From Methylophaga thalassica MP (lineage in GTDB: Bacteria; Pseudomonadota; Gammaproteobacteria; Nitrosococcales; Methylophagaceae), in contig NZ_AFIG01000001.1 in assembly GCF_000214595.1 (NCBI RefSeq), forward strand, positions 186,001 to 250,000: 64,000 bases of DNA, in the 5' to 3' direction. Below, in pieces: positions 17,938-27,260 of the stretch. Under the pieces are notes generated by a model that saw only the letters and a list, made by a program, of their open reading frames with translations, was not told where the DNA came from and did no database searches. The translations under genes were made by a program, and so were the position numbers. Numbering within the stretch: the first letter of the stretch is position 1; each line of letters begins with the position of its first letter.

Positions 17938-18118
17938 TAAATATTAAAGAGGCGGCCTTATAATTGATTTCAGAAAAGTGTAACACGTTGATTATTAATG
18001 GAAGTCATTTTTTATTTAGAGAATTATGAGGCCTACTGTTTTAGTTTATGGTGAAAATTAGTGCCGGCATATTGTCATCTTCGGATTCAGTTTTAATATC
18101 AAACTGTAGCGTTCTACC

Positions 18119-18553
18119 CTAATCTCCAGCTAAACGCACTTTTGAACTTTTCAAATGTTGATTGAGTGCATCTAGCCGTTGCTTGATATCTGTCGAGTGT
18201 TCGCCCAGTGTGGTGGTGTTCACAATGTTGACGAGTAGCTCGTCCTTTTCAAGGCATTTATTTTCAATGGCGCGTTTAGGATTATCAGCAAAAAGTTGGG
18301 TTAATTTTCCGCCTATTTCTTCGATCCATTCTCTATCGGCATCCGGTGTCGATGGCATGTCACCCAGTTCTTTAATGATGTGTTGAAATGACTCGATAAA
18401 CGTCTCACGCTCATCGGCAATAGTAAACAGCGAGTGTTGGATATTTTCTGCTGATAATTGCTCACCCATCGCACGGTAGAAGTCAGCTGTTTGTATGATT
18501 AATTTGAGAATTTCCAGGGCATCAGCCTGAGCATCTGTTCGTATTATCGACAT
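18119..18553 (-). CDS. DUF2383-like four-helix protein
   Basis: 144-residue, fully helical, acidic protein resembling the PA2169/DUF2383 ferritin-like helical bundle family: ALEILKLIIQTADFYRAMGEQL, then HSLFTIADERETFIESFQHIIKEL, with Glu and His positions typical of such bundles. Function unknown. I take the ATG at 18553, one base after the stop of the lipid kinase; the longer frame to 18592 would overlap that gene. Last gene of the PAP2-DUF1206-kinase operon. Confidence 0.72.
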   Translation of the reverse strand: MSIIRTDAQADALEILKLIIQTADFYRAMGEQLSAENIQHSLFTIADERETFIESFQHIIKELGDMPSTPDADREWIEEIGGKLTQLFADNPKRAIENKCLEKDELLVNIVNTTTLGEHSTDIKQRLDALNQHLKSSKVRLAGD

Positions 18554-18554
18554 A

Positions 18555-19451
18555 TTAATCGGCTCCAGAATCGGTAGGTATGTCCCCGACAAGTGCGTCT
18601 ATCGCATCAGGGATGATTTCAAATTTGGCAGGGGTTGAGGTTTTAGACTCACCATCGGCTTCCAGCTCTTTGGGTTTCGAGGTGTGAATGCTGAATTTTT
18701 GGGCAGATTGACGCACGATATTGCGCTCATTATCCTCCGCCCCAAGACGTAAATTCGGCCCTAATAATAACAACCGCCACCAGGGTCTCGGCTTGATAAA
18801 AAACAGGTGAAGTTGACCGTTTAATAAGGTCGAACGCTGATCAACAATATTACCCCCACCGTAATATCGACCATTGCCCACGGCAAGATGAATTACCCGT
18901 GTTGAGCATTGCCAATCATCTGTTTTGATATCCACTTTAAAGCTTTTGTTTTGTTTGATTGCTTTGAAAAAAGCACCTAAATAAGCAAACACACCAAACC
19001 ATTTCTTGCTATCGGAGGTGAGTTCACGCGTCACATCCACACCCAGCCCGATATGAGCGACATTCACAAAGAAGTGATTATTCACCTTGCCCAGACTGAT
19101 ACGCTCGCGTTTTCCGTCGATAATGACTTGTGCGGCTGCGGATAAATCTTCTGGCACCCCCAGCGATCGCGCCAAGTCATTGGCTGTTCCCATCGGGAGA
19201 ATTGCCATAGTACGTTGATACTTGTAGATTGCTTCGAGTGCCGTACTAATCGTGCCATCACCACCAGCAAGCACTACCACGCCATCGTCACGTTCATAAT
19301 TTTCAACGAGCTTCACCAAGTGAGACTCGCTTTCGGTTTCCTTAGCAGAGACTTCAATACCAGCAGACTCCAGGCGTTGTATGGCTTTTTCCAAACCCTC
19401 TTCACTGCCATTTCGGCTATGGGGATTAATCAGGATCAAGGCATGCTGCAT
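18555..19451 (-). CDS. YegS/DagK-type lipid kinase
   Basis: 298-residue diacylglycerol-kinase-family protein. The nucleotide loop GGDGTISTALEAI and the ILPMGTANDLARSLG motif are intact, and the N-terminal LILINPHSRNGS strand is typical. It would phosphorylate a membrane lipid such as diacylglycerol or phosphatidylglycerol. The PAP2 phosphatase two genes upstream would do the opposite reaction, so the operon looks like a lipid phosphorylation/dephosphorylation pair. Confidence 0.9.
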   Translation of the reverse strand: MQHALILINPHSRNGSEEGLEKAIQRLESAGIEVSAKETESESHLVKLVENYERDDGVVVLAGGDGTISTALEAIYKYQRTMAILPMGTANDLARSLGVPEDLSAAAQVIIDGKRERISLGKVNNHFFVNVAHIGLGVDVTRELTSDSKKWFGVFAYLGAFFKAIKQNKSFKVDIKTDDWQCSTRVIHLAVGNGRYYGGGNIVDQRSTLLNGQLHLFFIKPRPWWRLLLLGPNLRLGAEDNERNIVRQSAQKFSIHTSKPKELEADGESKTSTPAKFEIIPDAIDALVGDIPTDSGAD

Positions 19452-19477
19452 AACGTTATTCCCTGTATTTAAGTCGC

Positions 19478-20263
19478 TTAATTCTCGATTCGACGATATA
19501 TGGCTTCAAGCAAACTATAAAGACCAAAGGCAAATAAACCGATAGCGATTATCATGGTGAGTGAGCTACCAAATAGCGTTGTGCGTAGCCAGTCAAGCGC
19601 ATCACCAATGCCTTTATTTTCACTGGTGCCAGAAATAAATGCTGAACGCAGAATAATCCAGCCAATAATGCACCAAACCACCCCTCTTGAAATTAAGCCA
19701 AACTGGCAGACTTTTGTCATCCAGCCATAGTGTGTGTCTGGCATGGCCATGTATTTCTCAAACCGAGCTGTAAAACCTTTAATTAAGTGGGCAATTCCTA
19801 CACCGACCAAAATCGCACCAACAACACCAAATACCCATGCAGTGATCTCTGATCCCAAATATTCGGTTAGATTGGTTGATGCAGACTGTCCTGAGGAATC
19901 ATCTTTATCTGTAAGCAGTAAGGTGACCGTCCAATAGCAAAGAATGCTGTGAGTGATTGCACTGACGATCAACCCTGTTCGTATCATCATGCCCTTCCAC
20001 GAATGGCCGTGTTCATCCGTATCTTTGATGCCTTGAGTAAAACGCCAAATAACATAGCCCAGCAATCCGACAACAAGCATCACTAATAATGCCTTACCAA
20101 ATGGCTGATGCTTTAAATTAAGAATAGCGCCTTTGCTGCTGGCTTCTTCATCCCCCAAACCAAGCACGGATAGAAATGCCAATGCTCCAATAGTGAGATA
20201 AATAATGCCTCTTGCTGCATAGCCCATTCGTGCCAGCAACTGGTAGCCAGTTGAGTTAATCAA
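19478..20263 (-). CDS. DUF1206 membrane protein
   Basis: 261-residue inner-membrane protein with about six hydrophobic segments arranged as three repeats of two, each opening with an ARMGYAARGIIYLTIGALA or GLISRGVVWCIIGWI type motif, the signature of DUF1206. Function unknown. The start is TTG, inside the last codons of the PAP2 gene, so expression is coupled. It lies between a lipid phosphatase and a lipid kinase. Confidence 0.88.
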   Translation of the reverse strand: MINSTGYQLLARMGYAARGIIYLTIGALAFLSVLGLGDEEASSKGAILNLKHQPFGKALLVMLVVGLLGYVIWRFTQGIKDTDEHGHSWKGMMIRTGLIVSAITHSILCYWTVTLLLTDKDDSSGQSASTNLTEYLGSEITAWVFGVVGAILVGVGIAHLIKGFTARFEKYMAMPDTHYGWMTKVCQFGLISRGVVWCIIGWIILRSAFISGTSENKGIGDALDWLRTTLFGSSLTMIIAIGLFAFGLYSLLEAIYRRIEN

Positions 20264-20969
20264 TCTGATGACTCACTGGTTCACTGTCGATTTTTTCATG
20301 AACAAACTGACGTGACAGATACCAACACATCAATGCCCACGCAGAGCCAACCGTCCAGCCGGCCACCACATCAGTCGGCCAATGCACACCTAAATAGACT
20401 CGGCTGATGCCCACCAGCAAGGTCAGTAACACGGAGGTACATATGATCAGCAACTTCACTCGCCAACTTGTTTGGAACTGTGCAAGCAAAGCCCCGAGAG
20501 TGAGGTAAGTACTGGCCGACAACATAGAGTGTCCGCTGGGAAAGCTTGATGTATATACCAATGTCGCATGCGTGACCAGATCAGGTCGGGCACGATCAAA
20601 ACCACTTTTCAGCATAAAACTGGCAAGTAATGCACCACCGGTAGCCAGCAGCACCACAAGGGCCAGTTTACGTTTATGAATCAGTAATAAAAAAATCATC
20701 ACCCAGACACTGAGCAAGGTGAGAACGGTGTTTCCACCCAATGCCGTGATGTCCTTACCGACTTGCTCCAGCCAAGGAGGCCCAAGCAGATCTTCAGGAT
20801 TATCGGGGTTACGCAATGACAGCAGAATCTTTTCATCCATGGCGAGCGTCTCGCCCTCTGTCACCTCATCAGCGACTTCCATAAACAACCACATTGAGCC
20901 AGATATCATCAACAACACGATCCAAAAAGCGATTTCTCGTCGTCCTAACCATGTCAGTATCTTTTGCAT
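20256..20969 (-). CDS. PAP2-family membrane phosphatase
   Basis: 237 residues, five or six membrane spans. The three phosphatase motifs are present: KSGFDRARP, PSGHS (SSFPSGHSMLSAS) and SRVYLGVHWPTDV. Likely acts on phosphatidic acid, phosphatidylglycerophosphate or undecaprenyl pyrophosphate at the outer face of the inner membrane. I use the ATG at 20969, preceded by AAGGA; a GTG 15 bases upstream is in frame. First gene of a four-gene operon. Confidence 0.92.
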   Translation of the reverse strand: MQKILTWLGRREIAFWIVLLMISGSMWLFMEVADEVTEGETLAMDEKILLSLRNPDNPEDLLGPPWLEQVGKDITALGGNTVLTLLSVWVMIFLLLIHKRKLALVVLLATGGALLASFMLKSGFDRARPDLVTHATLVYTSSFPSGHSMLSASTYLTLGALLAQFQTSWRVKLLIICTSVLLTLLVGISRVYLGVHWPTDVVAGWTVGSAWALMCWYLSRQFVHEKIDSEPVSHQID

Positions 20970-21160
20970 ACGCGTCCTTATCACTGCGAAAGTTCAGAAT
21001 GGATACCCTATATGCAAATATCAACTTCGTCACTAACCTGGATAAAACTTAGACGTTATCGATATTAACAAGGTGATGACAGCGTTTGCGAAAATCGGAT
21101 AGTCGATCTGCTCTCAAGTGCGTAACGTGAACCGATTTGTTCTCTCACAGGTAATCTGCC

Positions 21161-24100
21161 ATGGATCGACACTATCGGTTTATCAATCAATCAGCTTCCA
21201 TTAGCTCTATTTGTGTATCTGAAGTTCTTTCATTATCAAACAAAAGGGTCAGCGGCTTACATAAAACCGCGATCACATTGGTCGCAACATTGATGGGGAC
21301 GACTGCTGTTTTAGGCACGGCCGAGGCCATTGATTTTAACTGGATCGCAGGCACTGGTGACTGGGAAAATGCCAGCAACTGGTCTAATAGCTTCGGTTCA
21401 ATGGTTCCAGATGAGGATGCGTCTGCGTATGTTGATAATAGCGGTACCGCACAGGTACAGACAACCGACTCAGTAGCGGGTTATGTCTACATAGGCAACG
21501 TAAATAGTGGAGCACTGGATATTTTTGGCGGCGGCCAATTGGAGAGCTTTTATGGTAATGAAATAGGCCGCAACGCTGGCAGCGATGGAGCAGTGACTGT
21601 GGATGGAATTGGCTCAAGCTGGCAGCTCGCTGGCCCAAGTGCCAGTTTAGACGTGGGCGCCTCTGGTGAAGGCAGTCTTACTATTACCAATGGCGGTGAA
21701 GTGCTCAATGCTGACTCTTATTTGAGCACTTCGATAGGTGACAATGCTGGCAGCAGCGGTACGGTTACAGTGAATGGCACTGGATCGAAATTGACGAACA
21801 TTAACGCCAGCATAAACGTAGGCAACTCGGGAAACGGCACGCTTAATATTCTTAATGGTGGTTCAGTCAGCAACACATTTGGCTCTGTCGGTCGTCAAGC
21901 TGGCGGCATAGGAACAGTAACCGTGAATGGCACTGGATCCAGCTGGAATAATACCAGCGCAATATTATATCTTGGCGAGTCAGGCAGCGGCACAATTAAT
22001 ATCATTAATGAGGGGATGGTCAATGTCGACAGTGGCACGCGGACGGTTTTATTAGGACGATTTAAGGGTGGCAGCGGCATACTGAATATTGGTAATGGTG
22101 GTGCGGCAGGTATTCTCAATGCGGCGGCAGTCAATGGTGGAGCAGGCATAGCCACACTCAACTTCAACCATAATGAGAGTAATTATTTTTTTACCAACGA
22201 TAGTACTTCAGGTGGCGATACCATCAGAATAACTGGAACCACCGATGTCAATTTTGTTGGTAGCGGCACGACGTATATAAGTGGTAATAACACTTACACC
22301 GGCAGCACTAATATTAGTAGCGGAAAGCTGGTCGTTTATAACGGAGGAAAACTGGGAAACAACAGTGCGGTGACCGTTGGTACTGGTGCCATGCTTGAAG
22401 CATTATCTGATCTGACAATTGGCTCGTTAGCAGGTAATGGTACTGTTGATGTGGATACCGGGTCGGGTGGATTTACACTGACCGTTGGTGGCGATAATAC
22501 GTCCACTGTTTTTAGCGGCACAATTATTGATTTTAGTTATTTAACTAAAACAGGCACCGGAAAGCTTACCCTGTCTGGCAATAACACATACTCCGGCGCC
22601 ACCATCATCAATGATGGACTGCTTGTGGTGAATGGATCCATTGCCAACTCCGGTACAACGGTCAATGCAGGTGGTGCGCTGGGCGGTAGTGGCACACTTG
22701 GCAGTATTACAATCAATGGCGGCTCCCTCGCTCCTGGCAACTCGATCGGCACAATGAACGTGTCCGGTAGTGTTGATTTCTCTGGTGGCGGTGTTTATGA
22801 GGTGGAAGTGGACGCCGCAGGCAATGCCGACTTGATTAATGCCACCGCCATGGCCACCCTCACTAACGGCACGGTGTTAGTGCGACCTGAAAGCGGAAAT
22901 TATAATCTCAGTACCGATTACACCATTCTCACTGCAGCAGGTGGATTAGGAGGCACAACGTTTGATAGTGTCAGCTCAAATTTTGCCTTTCTGACGCCAG
23001 CACTGACTTACGATACCAACAACGTTTTTCTCAACCTGAGCCGTAATTCTTCTGATTATGCATCTGTTGCAAATACACCAAATCAAACGGTTATCGGCAC
23101 TACAATTGATACTCTCGTTAGTAATGGCAGCAGCGGTGTGAGTAACATTATCAATAACCTCAACACGCTAACAAGCGAAGGTGCCCGACAAGCTTTTGAC
23201 TCACTTAGCGGTGTGCAGCACACCCACAGTAATCTGATTGCCTTGCAGTCAATGAATCAGTTCCAAGGAGTGTTACTCAGCCGCTTACACAACGCCCCAC
23301 CCGCTCTGACCAGTAATGGTCAAATACAGTTAGCCTACAATGACACCGGTGTAATGACCGATGCAGGAACTACGCTATTCGGAGACCCAAAGCAGAATCA
23401 CGGCTGGTGGTTACGTGGCACGGGTAATTATGCTGATATTGATGAGACCAGCAATGCCAGTGGTGCACATTACACATCGGCGGGTATCGCGGCAGGACGT
23501 GATATCTATGTAGAAGAAACCATAACGATTGGACTGGCTCTTGGTTATAACCGCACCGATGCCAGTGTCTTCCAGGGAAGCCTTGATGTAGACAGTTATC
23601 AGGCCGCTTTATATGGTCGATGGTTATTAAACGATAATTATTACGCCAGCGGTATCGCCGGTCTTGGCTATCATGATATTGAAAGTAAACGACGTATTAG
23701 CGTTGGTACATCGACTATGACCGCTCAAGCAGATTACCAGGCCTGGGCCAGCAACCTCGCCATTGAAGCAGGTCGAATGATTAACATCACCGACAATACT
23801 CGTCTCACCCCGCTCACCGGACTGGAATATGCCTATGTCAGTCGAAACAGTTTTGATGAGAAAAATGCCGATGCAGCCAATCTCAACGTTAGTCGTGAGC
23901 AACAACAATCATTACGCTCTGTAATGGGTGCCCGTATCAGTCATCATTTAACAACCCAACACGGCTACTATCTAGAACCCATGGCAGAACTCATGTGGCT
24001 GCATGAGTTTATGGATAAGGAATCACAGATGCGAGCTGACTTTGCCGGTACTTCACTGGCACACTTTCAAGTGGATGGTCCCGCGCTTGAGCGTAACCGT

Positions 24101-24229
24101 GCCAGATTAGGACTCGGCTTGAATATGCAAATGAATGAACTGACATCAATCCAACTGGGTTATCAAGGGGAATGGGCCAGCTCAGACCAACGCCATGATC
24201 TATCAGCTACGCTGAGAATGCAGTGGTGA
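21161..24229 (+). CDS. Type Va autotransporter with extended signal peptide
   Basis: 1022 residues. The N-terminus MDRHYRFINQSASIS with a following VSE fits an extended signal peptide region, then a hydrophobic core and cleavage near residue 57 (GTAEA|ID). The passenger has about four or five copies of a 45-50 residue unit (SSGTVTVNGTGS, then GTLNILNGGSV) at residues 130-330, then two autotransporter-associated beta repeats (NNTYTGSTNISSGKLVV, NNTYSGATIINDGLLVV). The C-terminal 280 residues are a beta-barrel ending in an aromatic (RMQW). Surface-exposed beta-helix; adhesion or aggregation is likely but unproven. Single-gene unit. Confidence 0.93.
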   Translation: MDRHYRFINQSASISSICVSEVLSLSNKRVSGLHKTAITLVATLMGTTAVLGTAEAIDFNWIAGTGDWENASNWSNSFGSMVPDEDASAYVDNSGTAQVQTTDSVAGYVYIGNVNSGALDIFGGGQLESFYGNEIGRNAGSDGAVTVDGIGSSWQLAGPSASLDVGASGEGSLTITNGGEVLNADSYLSTSIGDNAGSSGTVTVNGTGSKLTNINASINVGNSGNGTLNILNGGSVSNTFGSVGRQAGGIGTVTVNGTGSSWNNTSAILYLGESGSGTINIINEGMVNVDSGTRTVLLGRFKGGSGILNIGNGGAAGILNAAAVNGGAGIATLNFNHNESNYFFTNDSTSGGDTIRITGTTDVNFVGSGTTYISGNNTYTGSTNISSGKLVVYNGGKLGNNSAVTVGTGAMLEALSDLTIGSLAGNGTVDVDTGSGGFTLTVGGDNTSTVFSGTIIDFSYLTKTGTGKLTLSGNNTYSGATIINDGLLVVNGSIANSGTTVNAGGALGGSGTLGSITINGGSLAPGNSIGTMNVSGSVDFSGGGVYEVEVDAAGNADLINATAMATLTNGTVLVRPESGNYNLSTDYTILTAAGGLGGTTFDSVSSNFAFLTPALTYDTNNVFLNLSRNSSDYASVANTPNQTVIGTTIDTLVSNGSSGVSNIINNLNTLTSEGARQAFDSLSGVQHTHSNLIALQSMNQFQGVLLSRLHNAPPALTSNGQIQLAYNDTGVMTDAGTTLFGDPKQNHGWWLRGTGNYADIDETSNASGAHYTSAGIAAGRDIYVEETITIGLALGYNRTDASVFQGSLDVDSYQAALYGRWLLNDNYYASGIAGLGYHDIESKRRISVGTSTMTAQADYQAWASNLAIEAGRMINITDNTRLTPLTGLEYAYVSRNSFDEKNADAANLNVSREQQQSLRSVMGARISHHLTTQHGYYLEPMAELMWLHEFMDKESQMRADFAGTSLAHFQVDGPALERNRARLGLGLNMQMNELTSIQLGYQGEWASSDQRHDLSATLRMQW

Positions 24230-24373
24230 CAAACCTGTCTAGTCAGTACTGAACCTTTAGGAAACGCTGGTTCTTTCTGACGAACTATTAAGAAATTTAT
24301 ACAACGTAAAAGAGCAAACGTTATCCTTTTCCCACTATCACTCCAATTAGCAGACTGAAAATCATGTTCAGCC

Positions 24374-25465
24374 TCAGTAATCAGTGGGTAATCTCGGCTC
24401 TGGTTTCAGAAATGGGGCAGGATCAACAGGGCCACAAGCGTAAATCCCAAAGTGAAGATGAGGCGGTGTGGTTCTGGCATTACCCGTGTTACCCACATAG
24501 CCGATAACCTCACCTTTTTTAACTTTATCACCTGATTCGACAGCAAACTCATCCAGATGAGCGTAGTAATACCGGGCACTGCCTAAACCAAACATCCCAC
24601 CTGATAACCAGATATGTTTACCTCCCAACCCACCCGTGTCAGTTCGAGCAACCCCATCAATGACAGCCGTAATCGGTGTGCCCTTTTTGGCAAAGATATC
24701 AACGCCGTGATGTTTCCTGGCACCACCATCACGCGGATCACCAAAGATGCTGCCAATATCACGCTGCTTTGCCCCATCTACCGGGAAAAGTAATGAACCG
24801 CCAGTAGCCATGGCTAAGGAATAGTCGACTTTGGCGAATAACTCGGGTTGCAGCACAATGCGATAATCCCCTGCTATTGAAATAACACGACTCTTGGTGT
24901 CGCCATTAGCATCAAGATCGGTGACAGTAGTCCATTCTTTGTCCTTTTTTTTGCGTCGTTCCAGGCTGGCATATAAACGACTATCAGCCGTATCCAGTCG
25001 TGCAAGTTGCCACACCAGCTTTTCTCCTCGCTCTAGCGTCACCTGATAGATATGCGCTTCAACTTTATCTTCTTCAAAAGTGTCATTGGTGTGATATTGG
25101 TTTCCTGCTTGTATTGGCCTATCACTGGCATGATCAACAGCATGTATCCAGCGTTGGCCTAGTGGGCTATCTAATAATCCTGCCACCCGTAAACGCCAAA
25201 TGAATAAATCTCGGGGCGACCAACCGAACAGTTCGAATGCGATGTAATTAATCGTATTTTCACCACTTTCAATGGCATTTTGTCGTAAGTCGTCACGAAC
25301 AGTTAGCAGAACAAGCAACACTATTAACAGAGCAAAAAGTAACCAGCCACGTAGAAGCCGTTTGGATGACCTGTTTACAGGCTGTTCATCAGCAACCTGA
25401 TTTATCTGACTCTGATCTGACTTAAACGATTGCTCGTTGTCAGATGCTTCGCTCGGATCATTCAT
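24374..25465 (-). CDS. M23-family (LytM) zinc metallopeptidase, membrane anchored
   Basis: 363 residues: a cytosolic N-terminus, one transmembrane helix at about 38-60 (GWLLFALLIVLLVLLTV), a periplasmic linker and a C-terminal LytM domain at 225-350. Zinc ligands are seen in HHGVDIFA and the HLHFGIY motif, so it should be an active peptidoglycan endopeptidase rather than a degenerate EnvC-type activator. It is convergent with the autotransporter and stands alone. Confidence 0.92.
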   Translation of the reverse strand: MNDPSEASDNEQSFKSDQSQINQVADEQPVNRSSKRLLRGWLLFALLIVLLVLLTVRDDLRQNAIESGENTINYIAFELFGWSPRDLFIWRLRVAGLLDSPLGQRWIHAVDHASDRPIQAGNQYHTNDTFEEDKVEAHIYQVTLERGEKLVWQLARLDTADSRLYASLERRKKKDKEWTTVTDLDANGDTKSRVISIAGDYRIVLQPELFAKVDYSLAMATGGSLLFPVDGAKQRDIGSIFGDPRDGGARKHHGVDIFAKKGTPITAVIDGVARTDTGGLGGKHIWLSGGMFGLGSARYYYAHLDEFAVESGDKVKKGEVIGYVGNTGNARTTPPHLHFGIYACGPVDPAPFLKPEPRLPTDY

Positions 25466-25643
25466 ACCGATATTTCACCTACTGTCTTGTGAACGCACTG
25501 TTAAGACAACTGTAAGGTGAAATGCTCGCAGATGTATTGATGAAGGTTAAAGTGTCGAATTAAACCACTGACTCAAAAAGTTTGGCTCATTGCTTACATT
25601 GAGCATCGATAACGGATACGTTCAAATCAACCCGAGGAAAAGC

Positions 25644-26366
25644 TCACTGGTATTGATTGACCACCCCCGTCATATCTCTGAAACCTTTTGGTGGCTGATA
25701 CTCTCTGAGCGTCTTGGTTTTTGTTTCAGACCACCTTGCACCATTACTATTGACATAATAAATCGTATCGCCCTCACGTTTTATCGCGTAATGACGGTAG
25801 GCATCAGACAAGTTAGGGTTCGTAAAAACAAAGCCATTGACGATGTTTAACGGTACATCCTTATCGACACCGTGTTGATAACTGGCATAGCCGGTATTGA
25901 CCTTCCACCAATAGAAATCATAGCGACTCGCCTGATTTTTGTACTGCATTGCCCGTATTTCCAGCGTATTCCCTTTTTTGGTTTCTTCAGCCCAATAACC
26001 ATCCAGCTCAGCGGCTTTGATTTCTGGTGCAGGAATAAATCTATAGCGATTATTATTGAAACTCAGCACTGGCTCGTTCCAGTCAATAGTGGCGGTCATT
26101 GCTTTATTAAATGTGCTGCTGTTTTTGCTCCGCAACAATGTGAATTCATTGCCGTTAAGCTCGACCTGATATCGATCATCTGCCTTCAAATCACCCGTTG
26201 TAGAAAAAGTCGCCATATCGCCATCAATCGCTAATACCCCTCTACCTGATGTTTCCACCCAAAACCCATTCAGGTTTCTCTCTTTCTGCGATTCGGCAAA
26301 CACATTATGACTCACAGCTATCAATGTCATACATGCCAGTACCAGCACTGTCAGTCTTTCTCTCAT
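25644..26366 (-). CDS. Secreted protein of unknown function (240 aa)
   Basis: Signal peptide RERLTVLVLACMTLIAVSHNVFA, then a beta-rich domain with two similar halves, each opening LNGFWVE or LDGYWAE, suggesting two lipocalin-like or VCBS-like repeats around residues 25-105 and 110-225. I recognise no family. The ATG at 26366 has AGGAG five bases before it and gives a clean signal peptide; the frame extends 15 codons upstream without one. Confidence 0.75.
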   Translation of the reverse strand: MRERLTVLVLACMTLIAVSHNVFAESQKERNLNGFWVETSGRGVLAIDGDMATFSTTGDLKADDRYQVELNGNEFTLLRSKNSSTFNKAMTATIDWNEPVLSFNNNRYRFIPAPEIKAAELDGYWAEETKKGNTLEIRAMQYKNQASRYDFYWWKVNTGYASYQHGVDKDVPLNIVNGFVFTNPNLSDAYRHYAIKREGDTIYYVNSNGARWSETKTKTLREYQPPKGFRDMTGVVNQYQ

Positions 26367-26597
26367 ACCTACTCCTGATGATGTTAAATCTAGTATTGTT
26401 TTCTTGATCACTCTCGCTTAACACCAACATATTTATTTTCTGTTTTAATCCAAGCCGCCTTCAGCTTGGCTGATGCCGAGATTGTTAAGTGATCATGACT
26501 TTTTCTATATTATTTCTACCGGATTGATACGCCAGGGTCACTGGTATTTCTTCCATAATAAATAGACACTGATCACCTGTTCAGACTAGGAGAAAGT

Positions 26598-27230
26598 ATG
26601 CAAACGGTTGTTATCTTCGGTGCCGCCAGTGGTTTAGGCGCTGCCATGGTGGAGTATTTTCATGATCAAGGTCTTCAAGTAATAGCTGTAGCCAGAGATC
26701 CGTCTAAAAATCCACGATTAGTTGAACTGAAATTACAGTCGCTAAGTTGTGATGCCACGATTCAATCGCAGGTAGAACAAACGGTTTCCAACCTGCCAAA
26801 AGAGGCTTGGGTCGTCTCAACGATGAGCAGTTACCGAGCCGATGTACCGGTGGATTATATCGGTCATCGCTACTTGATTAATGCATTGGAAACCCACGGT
26901 ATTAAACGCTTTCTATTGGTGACATCACTGGGTTGTGGCGACTCATGGCAGTATTTGTCCGAACGTTCTAAACAAGGCTTTGGGGCAGCCGCAAGAGAGA
27001 AATCACTGGCGGAGTCCTGGCTACAAACCAGTACGCTTGATTACACCATTCTGCGTCCTGGCGGTCTGAAAGACGGTGATATCACTCACACCAGCCAGCT
27101 CTCACAACATCAAGAAGTCCATGGTTTAATTCACCGAAAAGAAGTGGCGAGACTGGCCCATGAGCTACTCGATACTAAACAGAGTTTGGGCCAGATCTAT
27201 CAATGTATCGATCCGAAGCTAAGCTGGTAA
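26598..27230 (+). CDS. Atypical SDR / NAD(P)-binding protein
   Basis: 210 residues with a Rossmann start (VVIFGAASGLGAAMVEYF), the VTSLGCGDSW strand and YTILRPGGLKDG, the pattern of NAD(P)H-binding atypical short-chain dehydrogenases (NmrA/SDR_a5-like). The catalytic YxxxK is not obvious, so it may be a redox sensor or an oxidoreductase of unknown substrate. A good ribosome site (AGGAGAAAG) precedes the ATG. It is convergent with the GGDEF/EAL gene. Confidence 0.85.
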   Translation: MQTVVIFGAASGLGAAMVEYFHDQGLQVIAVARDPSKNPRLVELKLQSLSCDATIQSQVEQTVSNLPKEAWVVSTMSSYRADVPVDYIGHRYLINALETHGIKRFLLVTSLGCGDSWQYLSERSKQGFGAAAREKSLAESWLQTSTLDYTILRPGGLKDGDITHTSQLSQHQEVHGLIHRKEVARLAHELLDTKQSLGQIYQCIDPKLSW

Positions 27231-27260
27231 ATCAAACAGTACTCATTCGTCTAAACAACC

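Noticed and set aside
21540-22110. Repeats at 21.5-22.1 kb as a CRISPR or satellite array
   Set aside because: They are in-frame coding units of the autotransporter passenger, with no spacer structure.
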